In this document: piece after piece, positions 58,131-64,000 of the stretch
How positions within the stretch are numbered: the stretch's first letter is position 1
Layout of the letters: the number at the start of each line of letters is the position of its first letter
Source: Firmicutes bacterium AM31-12AC
GTDB lineage: Bacteria; Bacillota; Clostridia; Lachnospirales; Lachnospiraceae
DNA length: 64,000 nucleotides
Direction: 5' to 3'
Assembly: GCA_003480425.1 (NCBI GenBank)
Contig: QUJA01000002.1
Location: forward strand, 138,374-202,373
The notes under the pieces: generated by a model
Databases searched by the model: none
Told to the model about the DNA's origin: nothing
The model's input: the letters and a program-made list of their open reading frames with translations, nothing else
Program-made: the position numbers and the translations under genes

Positions 58131-58655
58131 ATGTATGCAGACTGGCAGATGGCAGAAAAGGTAGATCAAAAAGATGTATTAGAAGAACGTGTAGTTGAAG
58201 TTCTTACAAAATTCGGATGGACAGTAACGACAGCAGAGTCATGTACAGGAGGTCTGATAGCAGGCACATTGGTAAATGTTTCCGGGGCATCAGAAGTCTT
58301 GAATGAAGGGTACGTTACGTATTCAAATGAGGCGAAGCACAGATTACTTGGAGTTCAGATTCAGACATTAGAGCAATATGGTGCTGTCAGCGACCAGACT
58401 GCACGCGAAATGGCAGAAGGGGCAGCGAAAGCCGCAGGGGCAGATGTTGCTTTTGCTTCGACTGGAATTGCAGGACCGGGAGGCGGTACGCCGGAGAAAC
58501 CGGTAGGATTAATCTTTGTGAGCTGTTATATCCGGGGAAATGTATTTGTAAGAGAATGCCATTTCAAAGGAAGCCGCATGGAAAATCGTCTGAATACTGT
58601 ACAGGCGGTATTCCAGTTATTCTTGGATAATTGTGGAGAGAATCTGGCTGAATAA
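58131..58655 (+). CDS. pncC: Nicotinamide-nucleotide amidohydrolase (CinA C-terminal family)
   Basis: A 174-residue stand-alone CinA C-terminal domain that deamidates NMN to nicotinate mononucleotide. TTAESCTGGLIAGTLVNVSG contains the catalytic Ser region, with NEGYVTYSNEAKHRLLGV and ASTGIAGPGGGTPEKPVGLI. It lacks the N-terminal competence domain of full CinA. It starts 4 bp after pgsA and is the last gene before a strong terminator. Confidence 0.92.
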   Translation: MYADWQMAEKVDQKDVLEERVVEVLTKFGWTVTTAESCTGGLIAGTLVNVSGASEVLNEGYVTYSNEAKHRLLGVQIQTLEQYGAVSDQTAREMAEGAAKAAGADVAFASTGIAGPGGGTPEKPVGLIFVSCYIRGNVFVRECHFKGSRMENRLNTVQAVFQLFLDNCGENLAE

Positions 58656-58689
58656 GTATAATTGAGAAAATATAGAGACAGGTAAAAAA

Positions 58690-58731
58690 GAAGCTGCGAA
58701 CTAAGAAATTAGTGAGTGGCTTCTTTTTTTT
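58690..58731 (+). terminator. Terminator with tandem G-A hairpin, first copy
   Basis: Stem GAAGCTGC (58690-58697) with GTGGCTTC (58716-58723), a symmetric GA/GA internal loop, stem ACTAA with TTAGT and a GAAA tetraloop, then a T-run. It ends the rimO-pgsA-pncC transcript. A second near-identical copy is at 59899-59932. Confidence 0.85.
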
Positions 58732-58734
58732 AAG

Positions 58735-58770
58735 TTGTTTTTTATGAATAGCATGTGTTATACTAACACA
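58735..58770 (+). promoter_or_regulatory. Promoter with palindrome before the Rpn-type gene
   Basis: TTGTTT (58735-58740) and TATACT (58759-58764) are 18 bases apart. The perfect palindrome TGTGTTA-TAC-TAACACA (58754-58770) is centred on the -10 and is a likely repressor site. Confidence 0.5.
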
Positions 58771-58865
58771 AAGCATATTTCTTATGAATCTAAGGTGACG
58801 ATTCACCATCTATTTTCTAATTTCATTTCAGAAGTCTATGCTTTAGATACCAATAGTTATGTAAA

Positions 58866-58912
58866 GCAGGAGGCGGCTGGAAAAAGTAGATGACCTCCTG
58901 CAAAAAGGAGGA
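58866..58912 (+). promoter_or_regulatory. Possible ribosome-site switch in the Rpn-type leader
   Basis: GCAGGAGG (58866-58873) pairs perfectly with CCTCCTGC (58894-58901). The same CCTCC can instead pair with the true ribosome site AAAGGAGG (58905-58912). The three segments are mutually exclusive partners, as in translational attenuators. A 9-codon frame (58890-58919, MTSCKKEEK) runs through it. Confidence 0.4.
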
Positions 58913-58921
58913 AAAGTGAAT

Positions 58922-59884
58922 ATGTCAAAACGAAAGAATGCGCAGAGAAGCAGGAAGTATTCTGTACGGAATCGGCCGGTAAAAGCAACAAAGAAGTACA
59001 AAGATACCATTTTTCGTATGCTGTTTGAAAACAAGGAAAATCTGTTGTCACTTTACAACGCAATGAATCACAAGAATTATACCGATGCAGATGCATTACA
59101 GGTAGTAACATTGGAAAATTCGATTTATATGGGAATGAAAAATGACTTGGCATTTATTCTGGATATGAATTTGTATCTGTATGAACACCAGTCTACATAT
59201 AACCCGAACATGCCGTTAAGAGACCTGTTTTATATCTCTAATGAATATCAGAAACTGGTCGTTCAGAAGTCTTTGTATTCGTCAGTGCTACAGAAGATTC
59301 CGGCACCAAAATTTGTTGTGTTCTATAATGGAATGAAAGAGATTGAAGACATTAGTGAATTCAGACTTTCATCAGCATATGAATGCCAGACAGATGATCC
59401 GGATCTGGAATTGCGAGTAACCGTGCTGAATGTTAATGAAGGTCATAATCAGGAACTGATGGAACACTGTCAAACATTAAAGGAATATGCTCAGTATGTA
59501 GCGAAAGTCCGTAAATATACTTCTTTAGGAGAGCTGTCATTAGAAGAAGCGGTAGAATGTGCTGTTGAAGAATGTATAAAAGAAGGGATATTAGCGGAAT
59601 TTCTAATCCAAAATCGAGCTGAGGTGATTAGCATGAGTATATTCGAATATAACAAGGATGAAGAAGAGAAAAAGCTGAGGAAGGCTGAATTTGAGGCCGG
59701 ACGAGAGGCAGGCTTAGAGGAAGGCCGAATGGCTGGAATCGAAGAAGGTCGAATTGAACTGCTAAAGCAACAAATTCAAAGAAAACTTTCTAAAGGAAAA
59801 TCAATAGATGAGATAGCAGAAGAATTAGAAGAATCCGTTACTATTATAGAGAACCTTATAGTTGATGGTGAAATAAAAAAATAG
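58922..59884 (+). CDS. Rpn-family PD-(D/E)XK nuclease / putative transposase
   Basis: A 320-residue protein of the Rpn/transposase-like PD-(D/E)XK superfamily. The basic N-terminus leads to KYKDTIFRMLFENKENLLSL, then the core with D75 in MKNDLAFILDMNLYLYEHQS and an E-x-Q (E88-H-Q90) in place of E-x-K, as usual in this family. RVTVLNVNEGHNQELMEHCQ follows. The C-terminus has short EAGREAGLEEGRMAGIEEGR repeats forming a helix. Relatives promote RecA-independent recombination. ATG 58922, nine bases after AAAGGAGG, is preferred over GTG 58916. The gene is bracketed by two copies of an unusual hairpin. Confidence 0.82.
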   Translation: MSKRKNAQRSRKYSVRNRPVKATKKYKDTIFRMLFENKENLLSLYNAMNHKNYTDADALQVVTLENSIYMGMKNDLAFILDMNLYLYEHQSTYNPNMPLRDLFYISNEYQKLVVQKSLYSSVLQKIPAPKFVVFYNGMKEIEDISEFRLSSAYECQTDDPDLELRVTVLNVNEGHNQELMEHCQTLKEYAQYVAKVRKYTSLGELSLEEAVECAVEECIKEGILAEFLIQNRAEVISMSIFEYNKDEEEKKLRKAEFEAGREAGLEEGRMAGIEEGRIELLKQQIQRKLSKGKSIDEIAEELEESVTIIENLIVDGEIKK

Positions 59885-59898
59885 TTTGAATGTTAGAA

Positions 59899-59936
59899 GA
59901 AGCTGCGAGCTAAGAAATTAGTGAGCAGCTTCTTTC
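59899..59936 (+). terminator. Terminator with tandem G-A hairpin, second copy
   Basis: GAAGCTGC (59899-59906) pairs with GCAGCTTC (59925-59932), with GA/GA internal loop, GCTAA/TTAGT stem and GAAA loop, followed by TTTCT. It differs from the first copy only at positions that keep pairing. It can also serve the minus-strand DUF6054-like gene. Confidence 0.8.
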
Positions 59937-59950
59937 TCTATAAAAGAAAG

Positions 59951-60283
59951 TTACACATCTAGTAACTCGATCAACTTATCAAGAAATGCTTCTTCCCCTA
60001 ATGTATTAATTTTGAAAAATACAGCTTGACTTCCTCCTGATGTAATTGCGGAAAGTTGAACAGGAGCTTTGCCGTTTTGAAAAAGTGTAATATTAAGACT
60101 AACTCTATTTCCACCAGCATAGCTGTAACGCTCAAAAACACGAACACTGCAACGCGCAGTTCCACTTTGAAAATCACTGGCATCTTCTAGTGTTGCTGAC
60201 ATACTGTTATTTAATATCCCATTTTCGATATTGGAAAGTAACTGATCAAAATCTTCATTTATACTTCTTTCTATTTTTGCCAT
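59951..60283 (-). CDS. DUF6054-like small protein
   Basis: A 110-residue soluble protein, MAKIERSINEDFDQLLSNIE onward, with a Ser/Gly-rich beta core (FERYSYAGGNRVSLNITLFQ, SAITSGGSQAVFFKINTLGE). It resembles proteins of unknown function grouped, as I recall, in DUF6054, common in clostridia. The fold suggests an antiparallel beta sheet packed on helices, but no catalytic residues can be named. AAGGAG lies nine bases before the ATG. The gene upstream on the same strand encodes a lipoprotein 36 bp away. Confidence 0.6.
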   Translation of the reverse strand: MAKIERSINEDFDQLLSNIENGILNNSMSATLEDASDFQSGTARCSVRVFERYSYAGGNRVSLNITLFQNGKAPVQLSAITSGGSQAVFFKINTLGEEAFLDKLIELLDV

Positions 60284-60318
60284 ACACAACCACTCCTTAA
60301 TTATCTAAAAATCCTGCA

Positions 60319-60699
60319 CTACCGTTCATACGATGCAATAATTTCTTTGCTATCTGCTATTTTATAATCAAGTGTTTCCAAATTACCAATCAAATCAAAT
60401 GTTATATCTGCATTAACCTGCAATTCATCTTCGAGCTTAGAGGCAGATGGCTCAACTTTTAGAAAAACTGTTAATCCATAAGGCTCACTTTCAGACTGTA
60501 TCTCTATACTGTCATATGCGTATCCTTCCGGATAATCTTGACTGCTTACAATTTTTATAACATTCGAAGAATCTCCTACATAATCTGTCTTGTACTGTGA
60601 TAAATCAGGAATCTCATACATTTTTTCTTTTCTTCCACATGCAGGAACTGAGATTATTGATAATACAATTAGAATAATTGTAATGACTTTTTTCTTCAT
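60319..60699 (-). CDS. Small lipoprotein of unknown function
   Basis: A 126-residue predicted lipoprotein. MKKKVITIILIVLSIISVPA is a signal peptide ending in the lipobox V-P-A-C, so Cys21 would be lipidated after cleavage. The mature part is acidic and mostly beta (YDSIEIQSESEPYGLTVFLK), resembling the small DUF4825-like secreted domains without a firm match. GAGAGGAG stands upstream of the chosen ATG; the longer frame to 60732 adds an unlikely leader before the signal peptide. Function unknown. Confidence 0.75.
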   Translation of the reverse strand: MKKKVITIILIVLSIISVPACGRKEKMYEIPDLSQYKTDYVGDSSNVIKIVSSQDYPEGYAYDSIEIQSESEPYGLTVFLKVEPSASKLEDELQVNADITFDLIGNLETLDYKIADSKEIIASYER

Positions 60700-60792
60700 A
60701 AGCAATCTCCTCTCTACAGTAAGATAGCACAATCACCTGAATTCTTCAAATACCGATTTTTTCAATTCCATATTACATATGATCTTTCTTGG

Positions 60793-61338
60793 TTATTTTA
60801 ATAGATCTGTAATACAAATCTTTAAATCATCATAAATTCCAACACTGATTTCATCGTCAAAAGAATATTGTGTTGAATCCTCAACATTACCAAAGTAGTA
60901 AACTTGAACCGTTTGCTTCATAGGGTTTACAATCCAATATTCCCGAACACCAGCAGTACGATATTTGAATAACTTGGTCAAATAATCCATTCTCTGACTG
61001 CTTGGTGATACGATTTCGATAATGAAATCCGGTGCACCATTACATCCTCTGTCATTCATTTTGTTTGGATCACAGATTACTGAGATATCCGGCTCTACAT
61101 AATTCCGATCATCTTGATTGAGAAATACAGCGAATGGTGCAGGGTAAACTTTGCATGGTCCGTTATTATTTCTAATATAATTTCTGAGAGTTGCAGAAAG
61201 CTCCATTACTAATTCCTGATGCAACGGACTTGGTGGTGCCATGTCATAAATCTGTCCGTCAATCAGCTCTGCACGTTTTCCTTCTGGAAGAGCGTAGATG
61301 TCTTCGACTGTGTAAGTATCGTTTTTTAATAGTGGCAT
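60793..61338 (-). CDS. Uma2-family endonuclease-like protein (DUF820)
   Basis: A 181-residue PD-(D/E)XK-fold protein of the Uma2/DUF820 family. YTVEDIYALPEGKRAELIDG is the typical start, VEPDISVICDPNKMNDRGCN carries the catalytic Asp, APDFIIEIVSPSSQRMDYLT the Glu (E-I-V-S-P-S motif) and KLFKYRTAGVREYWIVNP the conserved YRxxGVxEYWI helix. Biochemical function is not settled, and such genes are often found in several copies and in accessory regions. AAAGGA precedes the ATG. Confidence 0.88.
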   Translation of the reverse strand: MPLLKNDTYTVEDIYALPEGKRAELIDGQIYDMAPPSPLHQELVMELSATLRNYIRNNNGPCKVYPAPFAVFLNQDDRNYVEPDISVICDPNKMNDRGCNGAPDFIIEIVSPSSQRMDYLTKLFKYRTAGVREYWIVNPMKQTVQVYYFGNVEDSTQYSFDDEISVGIYDDLKICITDLLK

Positions 61339-61386
61339 GTGATCACATCCTTTCTACTTGATTGTATGACTTAAGTATAACCAATT

Positions 61387-61480
61387 TTATCTCAGTCGAG
61401 AAGACTGAGATAAACGCTCCGCGAGGATGCGCAGTGATTCTGATAGGAATATGTCAGCTTCGCTGATCAGAATCACGCGC
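61387..61480. repeat. Strongly folded non-coding element with nested inverted repeats
   Basis: First hairpin: TTATCTCAGTC (61387-61397) with GACTGAGATAA (61403-61413), 11 perfect bp. Second: GTGATTCTGAT (61434-61444) with ATCAGAATCAC (61466-61476), extended by GCGC (61429-61432 and 61477-61480) around a bulged A and enclosing TCAGC-TTC-GCTGA (61454-61466). Between them lies CGCTCCGCGAGGATG. It is richer in G and C than its surroundings and holds no gene. It lies in the 311-bp gap upstream of the Uma2 gene and looks like a copy of a dispersed palindromic element. Confidence 0.65.
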
Positions 61481-61649
61481 CAAGTCTCACGGATGTTTGA
61501 CTTGAATTTATATAGGTATTGTATTTCGTAAATCTTGGTATGTCAATAAAGGGAAACAAGAAGAAGTTTGTTAAAAATATATCGATAAAACAAGAATTTT
61601 ATTATATTATCAAAAACAAAAATTGGTTAAAAAGAAAGGAGAAATAAAG

Positions 61650-61793
61650 TTGCTTGATATTATAGCATCAAATAGCATCGTTGCAGTTCGCTTGAAAAAT
61701 GTTATTTCAGAAAAGGGATTAAAGCAAAGGCTGAATCCATACGGCTCGTTAAAACTCCATAGAGACAAACCTAGAAAAGGGGCAATCTGGTGA
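61650..61793 (+). pseudogene. Truncated XRE-type regulator start
   Basis: A 47-codon frame from a TTG eight bases after AAAGGAG. NSIVAVRLKNVISEKGLKQR looks like the first helix of an XRE/Cro helix-turn-helix domain, but the recognition helix is missing and the frame ends in a tail reading LHRDKPRKGAIW. It is probably the 5' stump of a deleted repressor gene. Confidence 0.4.
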
Positions 61794-61898
61794 CAAGTTG
61801 TCCTTTTTTGAAAATAAAATAAATGCGTATATTATGCGTACTTACTATTGGCAAATGCGTATTTAAGGCGTATAACAAAGAAAAACGGAGATGAGTAC

Positions 61899-62126
61899 GT
61901 GAAACGGCGTGACCTGATAAAGAAACTTGAAGACGCAAGATTTTTGTTCAAAGATCATGGCGGGAATTATGATACGTATAAACGTGGAAATGATACGGAA
62001 CAAGTTCCTAGACACACTGAAATTAATGAGATTACGGAGAAAAGAATCCTGAAAAAAATGGGGATTGAAATAGATTCCCAGGCTTTCGGGCATAATTTAT
62101 TGACGTCAAGGCATCGATTACTATAA
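61899..62126 (+). CDS. hicA: HicA-like mRNA interferase toxin
   Basis: A 75-residue HicA-type toxin. VKRRDLIKKLEDARFLFKDH (first residue read as Met) with FKDHGGNYDTYKRGNDTEQV holds the catalytic His in the G/D-H-G region, and PRHTEINEITEKRILKKMGI ends the usual domain. About 15 extra residues follow. A single-base shift would give a TAG directly after GIE, so the extension may result from an indel. Start GTG 61899 follows CGGAG. HicA cuts mRNA and needs HicB as antitoxin, but the hicB next door is destroyed, so this toxin is either inactive or neutralised elsewhere. Confidence 0.7.
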   Translation: MKRRDLIKKLEDARFLFKDHGGNYDTYKRGNDTEQVPRHTEINEITEKRILKKMGIEIDSQAFGHNLLTSRHRLL

Positions 62127-62152
62127 CTAAATAGCAAGAAAGTGAAAAAAAG

Positions 62153-62283
62153 ATGAAAGGAGCATATCCAATACTGATTTTGATTATTCTGATGGAATAT
62201 TGATTCTGGTTGATGTAGATTTTGAAAAGTTTAAACATGAATTAGACATTGAATACAACAAAGCATTAAATGCAGTTGTATAG
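62153..62283 (+). pseudogene. Remnant of a hicB antitoxin gene
   Basis: ATG 62153 opens MKGAYPIL, the standard HicB start. The sequence then jumps within a few bases, in another frame, to DYSDGILILVDVDFEKFKHE (62182 onward), which matches the end of the HicB partial-RNase-H domain. The frame closes at 62283. The middle of the domain is missing, so about 100 codons were deleted. A short hairpin with CCACC/GGTGG and TTTTT follows at 62286-62315. Confidence 0.55.
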
Positions 62284-62335
62284 TTGCCACCAATCAAAAT
62301 GGCCGGTGGTATTTTTGTACTCATAGGCGAGAAAG

Positions 62336-62542
62336 ATGAAACATAAACAAGAATGCATAGTAGCAAGAGATGCGGACATGATAGTTCAAAAATGGCTGTC
62401 TGTCCGCATTAATAATGATTCGATAAAGTTCATAGAAATCTATTACTACACACCAACTGGATACGCTTACAAGAAAGCTGTCTATCGTGTGTCAGACCTG
62501 AATCGAGACTGTGAGAAAAAGTCTCAGGCGTCGACTTTTTGA
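62336..62542 (+). CDS. Hypothetical small protein
   Basis: A 68-codon frame, MKHKQECIVARDADMIVQKW onward, with mixed composition (FIEIYYYTPTGYAYKKAVYR) and a weak AGGCGAG upstream. Its last third is antisense to the RepA-like gene. No family recognised. It may be the edge of a deleted gene or chance. Confidence 0.25.
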   Translation: MKHKQECIVARDADMIVQKWLSVRINNDSIKFIEIYYYTPTGYAYKKAVYRVSDLNRDCEKKSQASTF

Positions 62543-62966
62543 CTCTCATGGGGCCAGTATTCTGGCTATGCAGTGGTTGTTTATATGACCGTCCATTTTC
62601 TAACGGGGTTGAATTTCTGTCCTTCTGATAAATCTCTTCTGCGGGAATCTTTATATACAAGTGGTTTGGCTTAGAAAACCCACCAGATCTTCTTACCAGT
62701 AGTCCGGCTTCTTCCAATTCCTTTAATGCAGACTTTATGGACGACCTACATTTTCCTATATGTTTTATTAATTCCGTAATCGGATAGATCACATAGATCC
62801 GGCCATTTTCATCCAACCAGTTATTCATTTGTGAGAGTCGTGCCCGGTCATACAGCAGCATATACACCACCTTCCCGTTCTGTGAAATCGGATACTTCAA
62901 CAGGAACTTAGGGAACTGAAAGTATGCAACCGAAATTTCTTCCTTGGTTATGTATTTATAATTCAA
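62430..62966 (-). CDS. Truncated RepA-type replication initiator
   Basis: A 178-residue protein whose first 120 residues match the winged-helix N-terminal domain of plasmid/ICE RepA initiators: FPKFLLKYPISQNGKVVYML, LLYDRARLSQMNNWLDENGR, VIYPITELIKHIGKCRSSIK and LKELEEAGLLVRRSGGFSKP. Full-length members have roughly 250-300 residues with a second domain, which is absent here. After MRVKKSTPE the sequence is a low-quality tail of Ser, His and Arg. The start is TTG 62966, placed by GAGGTG five bases upstream. It is probably the relic of an integrated plasmid or conjugative element. Confidence 0.6.
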   Translation of the reverse strand: MNYKYITKEEISVAYFQFPKFLLKYPISQNGKVVYMLLYDRARLSQMNNWLDENGRIYVIYPITELIKHIGKCRSSIKSALKELEEAGLLVRRSGGFSKPNHLYIKIPAEEIYQKDRNSTPLENGRSYKQPLHSQNTGPMRVKKSTPETFSHSLDSGLTHDRQLSCKRIQLVCSNRFL

Positions 62967-63368
62967 TTCTTCACCTCATTTCGACTTTTTGATATTGACA
63001 TATAGGTTTAAGGTCTTCATATGTAGAAACGTTTTAGGGGGCTTATACAACCATTTGACTCAATTTTTTATTTTTACTAGAAAATTATTGCTTTTAACTA
63101 TAAATAGCTGTTTCCCAAAAAAGGAACGCAGTTAATTAAAGACAATCCAATCACATTTTAAGTTATTTTCGATGGTCGTTTTTTTACCTCACATATACAA
63201 AAGACGAACGGACAAAAAACAGGTTCTGGCACTAAAATTTAAAAGAGTGAATAATACGAATCAATAGACTTGACAATTTTTTTTAAAATGTATTAATGAC
63301 CATTAATGATAAAATCGATTCTGTGCTAAAAATACGATGTATAGACATTACGTTTTGCCTTCATTTTT

Positions 63369-63392
63369 CCTCATGCCCATGAGGCTTTTTTC
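63369..63392 (+). terminator. Intrinsic terminator
   Basis: CCTCATG (63369-63375) pairs with CATGAGG (63378-63384) and is followed by CTTTTTTCT. No plus-strand gene is left upstream, which fits a deleted gene. Confidence 0.65.
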
Positions 63393-63471
63393 TCTTAAAT
63401 TATGAGTAAACATATCTATTCATCTAGTAACAAAATGTCAATAGTTTTTTAATCACTTTTCTCAAAAAGTC

Positions 63472-63507
63472 AAAAAATAGAACGTATAGTTAATTTCCAT
63501 ACGCTCT
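63472..63507 (-). terminator. Terminator of the zinc-ribbon remnant
   Basis: On the minus strand AGAGCGTAT (63499-63507) pairs with ATACGTTCT (63479-63487, one G-T pair) and is followed by ATTTTTT. Confidence 0.65.
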
Positions 63508-63523
63508 ATCTCACATTTTATAT

Positions 63524-63795
63524 TTAATTTTTTAATTCACAAACTTGAATTTTCTTATGCTCCTGTTCTATTTTACAACTACAGTGTGGACAATATTCTT
63601 TACTATTTATAGGTACACCCCTTAATGATTTGCCACAGAATGGACAGTGATTTTTGATTACAATTATGATTAACCTATTATAAGTTATGCCACTTCAATT
63701 TTTGCAAATATCATCCAATCTGCAATACATGAAATTAAAATAACTATTCTTAAAAATGCCGGTACTCCTGCAAATTGTTCTAAATAATTTGAATG
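63524..63795 (-). pseudogene. Decayed membrane/zinc-ribbon protein gene
   Basis: The 3' part encodes KNHCPFCGKSLRGVPINSKE followed by YCPHCSCKIEQEHKK, a double C-x2-C zinc ribbon, ending at 63524. It has no start codon. Just upstream, in another frame, LEQFAGVPAFLRIVILISC and ADWMIFAKIEVA form a hydrophobic helix ending at 63685. The two probably belonged to one small membrane protein now broken. A terminator follows at the 3' end. Confidence 0.35.
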
Positions 63796-63804
63796 AACTC
63801 AATA

Positions 63805-64000
63805 TTATGCTTTTTTCTCCTTAAATGACTTCAGAAAGATCACCCATCCAAAGATCAGCAGATTCATTACCAGTGCCACAGGAATATCTCCCCAGTGGAT
63901 TTGCTGATTCTGAAGTACATCCGCAGAGTACGTTCCTGAAAAAACTACCACCATATTATTATTCAGAAAATGAATAATTATCGGAACCCAGATATTCTGG
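63805..64000 (-). CDS. CPBP-family intramembrane metalloprotease, C-terminal part
   Basis: The last 65 codons of a minus-strand gene that continues beyond the window. NIWVPIIIHFLNNNMVVVFS is the third conserved motif of CPBP (CAAX-type) glutamic intramembrane proteases, with the His and Asn of H-F-x-N-N. A further hydrophobic helix, ALVMNLLIFGWVIFLKSF, and a basic tail KEKKA end the protein. Relatives in Firmicutes are linked with bacteriocin immunity or membrane protein processing. The catalytic Glu motifs lie outside the window. Confidence 0.75.
   Translation of the reverse strand, partial: QNIWVPIIIHFLNNNMVVVFSGTYSADVLQNQQIHWGDIPVALVMNLLIFGWVIFLKSFKEKKA

Larger units (their letters stand above)
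62967..63523. other. Non-coding stretch with a promoter-like site and a tandem repeat
   Basis: No credible gene in this 557-bp AT-rich stretch. It holds TTGACA (63270-63275) followed 16 bases later by ATTAAT (63292-63297), a possible promoter. ATTAATGA is repeated at 63292-63299 and 63302-63309, exactly 10 bp apart, and two terminators lie further on (separate entries). Confidence 0.5.

Overview
The window looks like a chromosomal segment of a low-GC, spore-forming anaerobic Firmicute, most probably a gut member of the Lachnospiraceae. Support for this comes from spoIVA, the phosphotransacetylase/acetate kinase pair, the gene orders plsX-acpP-rnc-smc-ftsY and der-plsY-gpsA-spoIVA, a GH31 enzyme nearly collinear with an alpha-glucosidase I remember from Ruminococcus obeum, and small accessory families (Rpn-type nuclease, DUF6054-like, Uma2) common in that family. 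No database search was run, so the genus stays open.

Layout. (1) 0.2-9.8 kb: a sugar-use locus with an AraC-type regulator, GPH-family symporter, cytosolic GH78 alpha-rhamnosidase, metallo-beta-lactamase-fold hydrolase, ROK-family kinase, GH1 6-phospho-beta-glucosidase and the wreck of a second GPH transporter. Together they read as an intracellular, PTS-independent route for rhamnosyl-beta-glucosides. (2) 9.9-15.1 kb: an SPFH membrane protein with a ribbon-helix-helix partner, a second AraC regulator divergent from the GH31 alpha-glucosidase, and a HAD phosphatase. (3) 15.3-58.7 kb: a dense housekeeping core covering DNA replication and repair (polA, smc, rnhA), coenzyme A (coaE), acetate formation (pta-ackA), phospholipid synthesis (plsX, acpP, plsY, gpsA, pgsA), RNA processing (rnc, rnpB), protein targeting (ftsY), tRNA and ribosome modification (tmcAL, rimO), ribosome rescue (rqcH), nucleotides (prs, pyrBI, gmk), amino acids (ilvA, aroF, pheA), magnesium (mgtE), ribosome assembly (der) and sporulation (spoIVA). 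(4) 58.7-64 kb: an accessory island with an Rpn-type nuclease bracketed by twin hairpins, a DUF6054-like protein, a lipoprotein, a Uma2 nuclease-like protein, a strongly folded non-coding element, a hicA toxin gene beside a ruined hicB, a plasmid-type RepA fragment and the end of a CPBP protease gene.

Five genes (AraC regulator, MBL hydrolase, prs, plsY, pheA) are each split by what looks like one missing base. Three are core genes, so base-calling or assembly deletions are the simplest explanation, and each should be checked against reads before being called a pseudogene. Most transcription units end in clear intrinsic terminators, and several promoters overlap perfect inverted repeats that are good operator candidates. 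I found no CRISPR array, tRNA gene, rRNA gene or complete insertion sequence.
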